Source: a virus. From it: a stretch of DNA of 48,074 bases. How positions within the stretch are numbered: position 1 is the stretch's first letter; each line of letters begins with the position of its first letter. A program made the translations under genes and the position numbers. Below, in pieces: positions 35,301 through 39,256 of the stretch. The notes beneath the pieces were generated by a model. It was not told where the DNA came from, ran no database searches, and saw nothing but the letters and a program-made list of their open reading frames with translations. Location of the stretch: positions 1-48,074 of IMG/VR virus record IMGVR_UViG_3300017714_000019. The stretch is one strand, 5' to 3'.

Positions 35301-38300
35301 CAGTAACTCTTCCTGCATTCTCACCATCAATATCAATAGTTGCTCTGGCAATAGCACCAAAACCTTCACCTTGGATTTGAATTTCTGGTGCAGTAGTGTA
35401 TCCACTACCACCATTAATGATAGCAACCGAAATGATTCTTCCGTTACTTACAATAGGTTGAGCAACAGCACCAGAACCAGAAGTAATTGAAATCTCTGGA
35501 ATAGAAGTATAACTAGAACCTCCAGATTCTACGCTAATTGATTTGATCGGACCTCTAACTGCTGCATTAGCAGTAGCACCATTGCCGCCACCACCAACAA
35601 TAGAGATTAAAGGTTGTGACGTGTAGTCAACTCCACCATCATTGATAAGGATTCTTGATACAACACCTTTGGTAATAATTGCCGTCGCAGTAGCACCAGC
35701 ACCACCGCCACCAACGATAGAGACTAGAGGAGACTCAGTGTACCCAGAACCGCCTGCAGTAACGTCGATAGAGGAGATAGAACCATTGACAACAACAGAT
35801 GCTACAGCACCAGTACCACCGCCACCAACTACACTAATAGAAGGTGGGAATGCAGCATCATAACCCTGACCTACGTTAACAACATCAATACCTGTCAGAG
35901 AACCAAAGGTTTTGGAAACATTAGACTTATAAGACCAAATTGAGACACCATTAATCCAAGTTCCAATAGGACCAGGATTGATAGCATTTTTTGTAGAAAT
36001 TGTAGCAGAAACTCTAGGGAAACGATTCAGTTTTCTCTGGTTTCCAGGCAGAAGTGCAGATCCTGGAAAAGGTCCAATATTATAGTTAGGAATACCCGTA
36101 GATGCAACATAAACGTAGTTATCATTGAAAAATGTATTCTGTACGTTTGTAGTATATGGACCAATTGCATTTAAAACTGCAGAGTTGGTAGATTTTCCTT
36201 TGTTAAGGTCAATAGAAACAAGAATATTACCCTGAGGTGCAATTACACCAGGTTGTGGCAATTGATATTGGAATATATTAGTACTATCTCTAGATGTAAC
36301 TAAGAATGTTCCGTTATAGATGATTGGGTTTGCACCATAGATGGTAACTTGGTCTCCAACCAAGACACCATGATCATTGGTACAAGTAACAGTAGCAATA
36401 TCATTATTAAATGCAATGTTATCAACTTCAATCAGTTTTTTAACATTATACAACCAAGTTGTTAATTCAGAAGTATCAGAAGTACCACCTAACTTGGAAA
36501 TAGTTAATTTATCACCAGGAAGGTAATAAGAACCAGTATCTGTCAATGTTGTTTGATCTGCATCAACAATACCAACAACATTCAACTGAACTTCAGTATC
36601 AGTTCCTTTGTTAATGTATACTCTAAAGTTAGAGGTGACTTCTGTTGCAGCATCCCAAACTTGAGCATTACTATTATCTTCACCACGAGTACACTCAATA
36701 AACTGGTTCAGAGACTTTTCTTTATACTGAACGACTTCTGTGTCACCAATTAGGAACTGACCATTTCTCTCAGGCCATCCAACAGTAGAGTCAACTGTAA
36801 TAATGGTGTCTTCTGCATCAAGAGGTTCAGCAAGTTTAGTTTTATATGGAACAGTGAAAACACCTTCAATAGTTTCTTCGGAAAGAACTAATTCGTAAAT
36901 TGTAAAGGTGGATGTATTAATAGCAATATAGTTTTCAACTAGAGCAGTTGCTTCTGAAATGTTAGCATCTGCAATGTCTGCATCTTGACTTAAGATACCA
37001 TCTCTAATATTTGCAGGATTTCCACTAACTAAAGTTGCACGCAGAACTGTGTCAATAGACCAAGTAGATGCTGATGGTTTGATAATTTGATCTTTAGGAT
37101 AAGAAACACTGATGTTCTCACCATAAAGAAGTTTAAAGAGATATGAAATACTGAAAGATGTACCTTTAGATTGATAGAAATCTCTAACAGTCTTAATTGC
37201 TGTTCTTACATCAATTGATTTATAATCAAGTTCTGGGATATCTGGTAGATATTGCTCAGTATATTTGTCAAGTAGTCTCTTAACAAACAAAGAGTCTAGG
37301 CATTTGATTTCTGTTTCAACATCTGCTGCCATTGCCATGGTATTATTTGAAAATACCGCATTTCCATCTTCAGTATACTTAGTGATACCACTTGCAGCTC
37401 TTGCACAATTCAGGAACTGAGACTTAGAATATCCAGAACCAGATTTGTTAATAGAATAACCAGTTACCTCATTAAGACCAATAGTAACTGATGCTTTAGC
37501 AGTTGGAGGATCTTGAATGAAAAGTGTTGGGGGGAAGGCAGCACTATATCCACTACCAAAGTCAGTGATATTAATATCGGTAATTTGACCATTGAAAATG
37601 GACGCTACTGCTGCAGCACCTGTTCCACCATTGTCTCTGTTATCTACGATATAAACAGAGGGGACATTATCATATCCAGATCCACCACTAAGAAGATCGA
37701 CTCCAATGACTCTACCATCTCCATCAACTCTGGTTTGTAAAACTTGAGCACCAGTAGGATCAACAATTGCAATTCTAGGTACTTCGGTATATCCCTGACC
37801 TCTATTCAGAATTTGAATCTCTGTAACTACACCATTAGTAAGTACAGACCTAAAACTTGCTCTAATTGCATCATTGCCAGTGGGTTCATCAACATATACA
37901 ACAGGAGCAGTAGTATATCCACTACCACCATCAGTTACAGTGATTGTACCTGTGATCTGACCAGAACCGATAGTAGGTGTTTGGAGTTTGGCACCACCAG
38001 GTTGCTTAAATGTAACTCTAGGATCGAAAGTGTATCCACTACCAGAACTAGTAATTTTTAAGGAACTTACGCTGCCATTAGTTACTTCAGCAGTAATTCC
38101 AGCAACCAAGGAACCCTCTCTAGTGGGTTGTTCAATTTCTACTACAGGTGGGTTTGTATCACTATATCCTAAACCACCATCAAGCAGTGAAATAGTCTTA
38201 ACACCATTGATAAGAGCAGTGGCAGAACCACCAGAACCTGCAACAGAACTAACGCTTACCTTAGGAGGATAATCAAATTGATATCCCGAACCAGTCTCGC

Positions 38301-39252
38301 TATTGGAGATAGAAGTGAGTTCGCCACTATTATTGATGCGAGCATATCCAAGTGCTCCAACACCAAAAGATGGAATAGGTGCTTCAATCGAATATAAAGA
38401 AAGGATCTTACCTTTCAAAGGTGGTACTTCAAAAATAAACAGACTACCATCAATAAAAAATTCTTGCCTAGGAGCAAGCAACTTGTTATCGTAAATAGCA
38501 ATTACAAACTCATCAGTAATTGGTTCGTATACCTCTCCATTACGAGTAAGTGTAAATTGGTTTTGACCTTCTCCAAAAGATCCAGAAATATCATCCAAAG
38601 CGATGATACTATTCTCAATGAATCCTTTTTGGAAGAAGATATAAGTCTGATCAGTGGAATCAGACGGAGTTCTTACTCTTGGTGCTGTAGTGAATGTAAT
38701 AGTTGTACCACTAACCTGATAATCAACATCAGGATACAAAATTTTACCATAAAGACTTACAATCAAAAACTGAGATTGTGGAGGAGTGATGGGATTACCA
38801 AGACTCAGTAATTGAAAAGTTTGAGTTACTCCATCAAAAGCATCAATAAGGTTTTCTAGAGTAGTCCATTTTACTCTAACCTGTTCATACGAAATACCAG
38901 CACTCAATGCAATGTTAGGAGAACTAGTTGTCGTTTCATAATAAATTATTTCGTCGCCAATTAGAACTGTGCCATTTCTCTCAAGAAATTTGTCAACACT
39001 TTCTACAACAATTGTTTCTGAATCTGCAGCAATTGATTCTACTAGTTTTGTGGCACCATCAAGAATACTAACATCGAGTTTATCGATATTTAAGTATTCA
39101 AGAAAATTATTAATAATATTTTGACCTAATCCAGTCTTTTCTTGTGATCTGTAGTAATATTCTACAAATTTGACAAGCAAAGGGTATTCAGACCCAATGA
39201 AGTCGGGAGCCTTAGCCGCGATTGATTGAGAGACCTTATTTACGTTATTCAT
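17311..39252 (-). CDS. Giant multidomain virion protein (7,313 aa) in the gp7 position
   Basis: One unbroken frame of about 22 kb. Order by residue: an N-terminal region with EYPLLVKFVEYYYRSQ; about nine GSGY beta repeats to ~620; a mixed region with DFYQSKGTSFSISYLFKLLYG near 700; more GSGY repeats ~1120-1310; a YHYH-type domain with DGNPIYGPYGY at ~1425; a beta-propeller-like section ~1817-2208; five tandem 77-aa repeats ~2313-2696; LamG 1 at ~2697-2870; a unit shared with gp8 at ~3475-3575; LamG 2 at ~4487-4695; three helical modules and seven YPR repeats between ~4720 and 6040; and C-terminal LNGVIQEPG-type units. It follows gp6 by four bases, where T4 has gene 7 (1,032 aa). A gp7 relation cannot be shown by reading alone. 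It probably forms a baseplate-peripheral, glycan-binding structure. Confidence 0.92.
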   Translation of the reverse strand: MNNVNKVSQSIAAKAPDFIGSEYPLLVKFVEYYYRSQEKTGLGQNIINNFLEYLNIDKLDVSILDGATKLVESIAADSETIVVESVDKFLERNGTVLIGDEIIYYETTTSSPNIALSAGISYEQVRVKWTTLENLIDAFDGVTQTFQLLSLGNPITPPQSQFLIVSLYGKILYPDVDYQVSGTTITFTTAPRVRTPSDSTDQTYIFFQKGFIENSIIALDDISGSFGEGQNQFTLTRNGEVYEPITDEFVIAIYDNKLLAPRQEFFIDGSLFIFEVPPLKGKILSLYSIEAPIPSFGVGALGYARINNSGELTSISNSETGSGYQFDYPPKVSVSSVAGSGGSATALINGVKTISLLDGGLGYSDTNPPVVEIEQPTREGSLVAGITAEVTNGSVSSLKITSSGSGYTFDPRVTFKQPGGAKLQTPTIGSGQITGTITVTDGGSGYTTAPVVYVDEPTGNDAIRASFRSVLTNGVVTEIQILNRGQGYTEVPRIAIVDPTGAQVLQTRVDGDGRVIGVDLLSGGSGYDNVPSVYIVDNRDNGGTGAAAVASIFNGQITDINITDFGSGYSAAFPPTLFIQDPPTAKASVTIGLNEVTGYSINKSGSGYSKSQFLNCARAASGITKYTEDGNAVFSNNTMAMAADVETEIKCLDSLFVKRLLDKYTEQYLPDIPELDYKSIDVRTAIKTVRDFYQSKGTSFSISYLFKLLYGENISVSYPKDQIIKPSASTWSIDTVLRATLVSGNPANIRDGILSQDADIADANISEATALVENYIAINTSTFTIYELVLSEETIEGVFTVPYKTKLAEPLDAEDTIITVDSTVGWPERNGQFLIGDTEVVQYKEKSLNQFIECTRGEDNSNAQVWDAATEVTSNFRVYINKGTDTEVQLNVVGIVDADQTTLTDTGSYYLPGDKLTISKLGGTSDTSELTTWLYNVKKLIEVDNIAFNNDIATVTCTNDHGVLVGDQVTIYGANPIIYNGTFLVTSRDSTNIFQYQLPQPGVIAPQGNILVSIDLNKGKSTNSAVLNAIGPYTTNVQNTFFNDNYVYVASTGIPNYNIGPFPGSALLPGNQRKLNRFPRVSATISTKNAINPGPIGTWINGVSIWSYKSNVSKTFGSLTGIDVVNVGQGYDAAFPPSISVVGGGGTGAVASVVVNGSISSIDVTAGGSGYTESPLVSIVGGGGAGATATAIITKGVVSRILINDGGVDYTSQPLISIVGGGGNGATANAAVRGPIKSISVESGGSSYTSIPEISITSGSGAVAQPIVSNGRIISVAIINGGSGYTTAPEIQIQGEGFGAIARATIDIDGENAGRVTGIEIVNRGIGYVQGTTLINLTSVGEFAEFTANIFQWNYNLQSTSTFDAAKGSVFEGFNNQYGGEYAHVSNPQRLRYVLGDNMTLTSAGELEEEDESLEHSPIIGWAFDGNPIYGPYGYEDPTDQSSTLRRLLTSYRIKESLIFDATTNISPVRNDGPELSTDSAGTFIEDYEYVFNLGDLDQYNGRFCKTPEFPEGRYVYFVTIDATAVGNPVFPYVLGPSFNSIVDKWNLDANATQQNIPTGVVRYRDPYENVDIDVPRIPNASTNSLSLEDGDILLFEVEDENRDGVIDSAETQDPDQVFEESPLQLFDYFPKVKEDSKVDIEVETITKFEDASVTGFSIENPGINYQVDDRLVFDNTDTDGLGVSARVSRILGETISSYNFENLSGVSFGKITTSVPHNLAVGDRIFADYTPIMANTNKEFVVRQYKGIEEIVITQTGSGYNTDIPPTIVIDGDGTSASLEAVVTSVGSIDKVNIVSSGNGYTQDPRIILSHPQIFKKTDYFVGLLENNDNTKVNDIVVTDDKKSYVCGTTKNAADDTDVAFVAKFSANGTIEWQKTLVNTTGLDYTEFVKLYVDGNQVWVAGLTKPNSQVVDAYNPDIMLAKYVEDVNGLSATLEWQKAYAGISGATRADHITSLEKYSDTRFIIGGFTNTNSGNPYDAFIASIDMNGNFAIKRKLSSANASEKLTALKIVGTDIYFTLETADTDSSTNVNVAFGKVLLTTNAIAVAFIKQVVNSVYSFGNTSLACDEYNEFYISATLTLKSDGTTRDSFWVGKFNTAGTIIWNKRYVTGSTIELAPVSNIDIFNDLNIAFTKINDTTGHKIIENVKLKYDGTFLKRTSTDFTINNVEGASVYGMATDNSGDVYLAGQTSWNRNEFILTFADDTATDIANHYTPTVLIGTFGEESLDIEDGVAKIKADDALTGRVRGVDNIDDSYGEIVTTDTIDNGIIGKVLTLDTLDNGTLGDIVTVDTINQGIIGKVLAVTGGTTDSNRVAGSYNIGASDYTTDGSGAGATFTIAVDVSGAITGITISAPGSAFVLNEQITVPDTALGNGGAADLVFDVSDITDVRTAGTYTINSSQYSETSASGTGAEFSVVVDGAGAATITITNGGSGYAINDTITIADSNLGNAGAENLSFDVASITTQRSQGTYSISASDYTTDASGSGATFSVVVDGSGNCTASVVTGGSGFAVDETITILDANLGSGGASPLTFDVATRTNQRTAGTYNIGASDYTTDGSGTNATFTIVVDGSGNGTISAIPEDGSGYAVDETITIPDANLGSGGAESFKFDVASVSLARAAGTYEIDSSKYTTTSASGASASFTITVETDGGTSIDIDNPGTNYLVNDTFTITDANLGASGADNLTFDVATIGSTGDWANAALKIPSSQLGSKLDDDWTLEFMLYKYYAGNGDYSQTQHTLLAVGDASGATGGIWLYYDVSTGKLNLVITENTTPINSAVTSLQSGLSNMFADNSWQFIGIKKTGSTFAAYVNGNVVFSGSVANVTLANKDLHIGNIPGRDGVAGTFRSNEQGQFYADNIRLKNRALNPSVPSDVTAYPASGQFAQAYAWTDTAWFTTNTQQYDYIDYEGFTLKVDKNSDSDRLGTITERTNTKTGFVRTAGSLSSFDLTNTTSDYTLGAVGLQTLDYNDVSTSLAQDTETLEPVVDLWSSRTATVPSPGSQKLKISAIVKDRYYFKPTNTIKIDNVQKLTINQSFEAITNSKVVLYNNSDAFVNSGYVVRQDATNIYVAINNNSWTNDLNTGYLKFEQFSEQSTYGIVGPVVSTSNEITGYTFAQVGFNPSVGTFAIDLSAYNAPSGGTNNLDQFGLFKPYSTDDYVIRIDELSGSSSFAVGSVITLDSGDFSLNADNNVATITNLTGVSKITIVTNLTSILQVTAVANTDEVYVVTNSKHYLRQGENIFVDGNVLTGTSEYNGSFTTNTIVSPVEFTYKLPAVATTSPALNGIGNVGIFVKSPTLKMYYGHNYIFDVSHSTMLGSNLSFSKDNLYKLEYSFNSIERVGTPGNPGSNAKSTISLKVDRGIVTNISYYFDPSRTGADSPVISGSYLDVVDSPYAGIFDITSVSGATITTGADTFSFLLLNEPEGVGEISTASYATSSKKAVGSISAVRIVNSGGFYTRLPVVSNIVSNRNIERVQINDPGTEYAVGTYNSVPISGDGEGGFVQITVADGQDDEGNTISGQIQAVAVTSPGTGYTTATVDIEAIDGILGVGATGSGAEIVVVIPPFGTGASIFTRGDSVGKIKRLKNNNFGYDYPHDYTLRPEITFPINAQLNSTSILESITVSDPGSGYTQAPAVVITGGGGSNAVAEAVVQNGRLSDIIVKDSGSGYSSEPTISLKSSFNYVVNIDLGLLQFAFPHGIVNGSEVTLNVVDTGDGAEYPLSSGALGRLNGSTTYYAIAGAANSLEDDQLKLAISSSNAELGDAITFVNNGTGRQQVLTTAFGGVAKANVITSTFLEGELVYQGTTIENATATGYISTNNGWQVGPRIVKIVDYTGNFLVGQSITGVISKSSGIIADLKIAKGVLEIGSITKTTGQFTDDVGKPSEIVQKIQDSYYYQDFSYAVRSAVSINEWKDILIKNVHPASFKVFGELSIDDYGFIPNKETTFQITKSVELAQEAIVPNIQNFALVEPIYSEFNNTEVLFRQKRLTSSENILTSTVQTLDNIDQLFDGIETAFPLSVSQQSIIANENQLMIILNGVVQTPGTAFNVIDNLLVFAEPPQPPASVRYITITFTPKPLIDLTFNNISGIFPNVGNVIVGSTTISRFTVTQVDGNVIRGFYSDLGSGNTGFITDEFVTANVTGFNAIFATSTSVSNLGLFVFGETVRNFDDDRAIVEQVNLERGQETPISQLRFGVGLATTIFEVVARKVANTDDDAPVADGEFVIGKKYQMGPELFEIVNITQGTDATTIEVIRGVNNTAAQSHLEDTPVYKTEISVTNTMTLSKIIGTYQSTPGLYSIEDGDIIIGLQSGVVVEVQTSQSYSDPITNTDSGSFEISEGSNFFGLLFNRIASVTYPNIILDDIATSQVSILDFDDNLTPYDIKFPSTEPISNNIITYDNATGALLDNETIRNYKFEYGNNVGDFQVSEPAYSRKLTFNKLRGDGLFRQGQVIRTDDTKAEVVGYAPADQTIYLGKVGRSKGTGEDYHHATFNGNAQLDVDQKRFGTTSLLLDGTGDYVSVPTSTEFGFGTTDFTIECYIRPANVTGAKAIIDFRTTGTELSPYLYLDGTNLKYFVNNLVVWSGTTTLAVDTWYHVALVKSSGTTKVYVNGALDGSSNYVDGNDYGSTKPLRIGATIADGDFFNGHIDEVRVSTNARYTDAFTPQQGIFQGDSNAVLLIHFDGADAATYIEDWSGTESFTAGEFFNNDAIRATSLTRGSLVKVTQRYYDAAGLIRRNKDYIANEAVYLMKEKFPYFTVPTGEIACEDDIRDVLDALISDLENGSNSHIWDAAALYVNRAVNPITLSHVESEIKESVWVFDKVKEIAEYIITNDIWDTQGDHGLKQLTDATITDSSYPAGVHTFVSGVTNAITAGGGASGTFTAASGTTYNPATGVLVIEIGSHSLTTSNTVTIADGGVVFTCDADNNTLQTGYPRSSDPASGQALAITAETATTITVNVGVAIKVFTPTGATYDAATGDMVLTSASHGLVGPTTSTPTGATYTATTGVMTLTISNHGYSNGDKVQIVNNGLTFSCTSDGNTLNKTYPRRSDPGSLGWLKISNVTTNTFDIPIGTSLDDYYTVSAATYDPNTNRTVLTIGDHELRPGTSIKLQNESLTWTCATDSNGTEHSYPRSGDGNYDTSLPILNNGSSHDVSTATYNATTGVLVLTALKGTISNSAVTTIGTGYATATNVALTGGTGSGAIISITSVGSGTGDIVEYAVTNAGTGYSKTDVLTVSGGNGDARITVSQIAHGWSVGDKIRVEDDALTFTCDQDNNYTNHTYPRSTDPFSGRWLRISAITPDTYTVNVGPGGTAVNSIHTFVSAAANAITYRDGTITIAMPSSSNTSVHTFVRDELIGGNGAVKAGGNYAHTFVSAVSGSIIKQGDAITIADESIRFTCTSDGNDRELAHPRTSDTRASRRVLPITAHTTNTFTIDVGASPAGQQYAHTFVSVDTDAITVVDYNTFDCADVYGTASTLLDIVTDTLENANLASPVDHLGTITKSQPTYEYVGATVDAYLEVPFTITYSDQTNDIIYTNQIDTDGKYRFRDAANLLRLNTSAIIDKTSYDLLQRYPDLASEIPGNADGSGSGTDRCKTDLRLIIAEIINDIEIGGNYRTIRAAKFYLDSNNALVHIGNQIQFSIYAHNRLAHYMKQAITGDLTTDNTDAIITGDWGITDDGTSSSFTPTNVTYDPADGLSVITIGSHSLKVGSYVKLADNSITMTCAMDSNATQHTYPRPGDYSSGRDLRIESVTDTTITLDINKSGPNQTFTAGTGTTYNAASGELVLSIGDHNLEVGMGVVITDNSLTFTCDSDGHSAPQTYPRSTDPASGTSRSISAVTNTTITINVGNSGSASGNAHLFVSATANSISHLPQVGHTFVSASTGAVTTSINCADVRGAIDTLVTTLNDALAPTSDDFAVAADRVYFNRDYIAEEITGLTTAEFTYQLNNVNFQAFVYPGSTGLSKCERDIKLIIRAILSDLQTGGSNATIDVFRLYLDSNNHLNHIEEELLPTLYAFEQIKTIGEFAIKNNLLAQGATPTTGDYAALYTTETPYIDTEATIDINQVVYRFRELVDIGLGIIAPAGQTARSASKNILYNQNYYDTELQQIVNSQFGFGSWSYDTFVDEITKNVVHDLITTDTDDKQTATKVVVTSASGNFTIGELVIGGTGGGYYKVLEWDEDASILYLGVRLGGTAFTSSEVLTGRQSTTTATTSSTGTTFDWYNNPGNVRTRDTADTITSLIDAEIPGTNLWTNPEDFDTNWTGAGTFHTADAIVGPDGSLTADKLRDTTSNNVHTRSRDYNLTQLETFDTDSVTFDTGTESFDTGSITALQKYTLSFFVKEAEYERVKFEYILDPGTAGEQRAFFSFNMDVGTKGSLFQPGGAIRVEQEGVKTIANINVTTIAAMTGTYTGLSALGAAVGTGATFDVTIDHENAPNTAVVTINNDGIAYDVGDSLTIVNSAINGANTSNNLTFDVETIFNNGAGVIPYGDGWYRVYITGEFGFGFSTLQHKIQLLNNSGQESFTGTGSNGIYLWGAKLNKGELDPYVAASGETFFSNTEYNIKQLILNSMIGWMSESLDNSLTNPSPQTTTYTFYDSTAAADYTSESIRRSIRYLLGIVKEQLGNTNHVNTFSDNSGITIPTYTYGTRNIPTGLLGGIAQTEYFYGSYSGSYAELKTNTLNEGLIAKVYKRFRIDGDITDGPYTMNEVVQKQGDAAITGVVYGFHEDENFKYLDVAVTAGTWAITDTIEGATNTTTAQISAIEDRIHIIDFRGTFITDIPFKGYTSGNTATPITLFNNNAAVLANTGGKLTVDTEGLTGTFETTSVVYPSTSRVYLDLQSYAGLELGVGDRIGSSGHQRLQISVITSQGVVLNNFTEGNRLYKVVSGGQVSNVYGIITGVDLDNNYVYVKMVEGSLTLGDFVGDYGTIGGDFPVGYATISTIVTNAGAASGRIQNIQTIGGTKRLYLADIRGTFSEKDGIVGPNGHKSIILDRDVLKGRVKRFFRGFDGTTTNFKLSTGNGTQYLPDPAGHLLIFINGILQPPGATNAFTAFSDQIQFTEAPEPGASFTGFYVGKLRQLDDISFEFDSLRQSFNLKRNDVFYSLTLTDGVQSTTIRPENNIIVSLNGVIQEPGVGFEVVGSRIIFSEIPRVGSTFVAFSYVGSEADVDAAEVVPSIEAGDLISIQGETSDREVAIIESSNSLITFDYLGSVFGRDADATTTLTSQFIDSVRVTAGGSGFTSKPAIVASSITGSGAEIVPLIGVAGIELSAPGSGYQVSTIDVETSVPDDWTAPNLADYGEELVDPELS
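21600..24680 (-). repeat. Seven YPR-type protein repeats inside the giant gene
   Basis: Seven diverged copies of one unit occur at about residues 4858-5884. Each has a strand, a CxxDxN-like loop, a conserved YPRxxDPxSG-type turn (HPR in one copy), then TxTTITxxVG and usually AHTFVSA. The turns map near 24440, 24105, 23850, 23390, 23015, 22030 and 21770. I do not know a named domain for it. Confidence 0.8.
25170..25795 (-). other. LamG/concanavalin-like domain 2 of the giant protein
   Basis: Residues ~4487-4695 follow the LamG pattern: GTTSLLLDGTGDYVSVP, FTIECYIRP, TWYHVALVKSSGTTKVYVNG, KPLRIGA, FNGHIDEVRVS. This is a carbohydrate- or ligand-binding beta sandwich in other proteins. Confidence 0.85.
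30645..31165 (-). other. LamG-like domain 1 of the giant protein
   Basis: Residues ~2697-2870 show DDWTLEFMLYKYY, GIWLYYDVSTGKLNLVI, SWQFIGIKKTGSTFAAYVNG, LHIGNIPGR and FYADNIRLKNRAL, the strand order of LamG-type lectin domains. It directly follows the tandem 77-aa repeats. Confidence 0.75.
31165..32316 (-). repeat. Five tandem ~77-aa repeats in the giant gene
   Basis: Residues ~2313-2696 contain five consecutive copies of a unit of about 230 bp. Each starts AGTYxIxASxYTTD, then SGAxATFTIVVDGSG, a GSGYAVDETITI strand, DANLGSGGA and FDVAT. A 41-bp stretch is identical at 31571-31611 and 32261-32301, exactly 690 bp or three units apart, which points to fairly recent duplication. Confidence 0.88.
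32630..33805 (-). other. Beta-propeller-like section of the giant protein
   Basis: Residues ~1817-2208 contain repeated blades of the SBBP type: DIVVTDDKKSYVCG, DVAFVAKFSANGTIEWQKTL, RFIIGGFTN, DAFIASIDMNGN, DSFWVGKFNTAGTIIWNKRY, DNSGDVYLAGQTSW. The order of an observation strand, then a D-x-F/A-V-A-K-F and a G-T-I-x-W strand is typical of such propellers. Confidence 0.7.
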
Positions 39253-39256
39253 CTAA

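Noticed and set aside
17311-39252. Naming the giant gene as gene 7
   Set aside because: Only gene order supports it; I see no sequence signature that proves gp7 homology.
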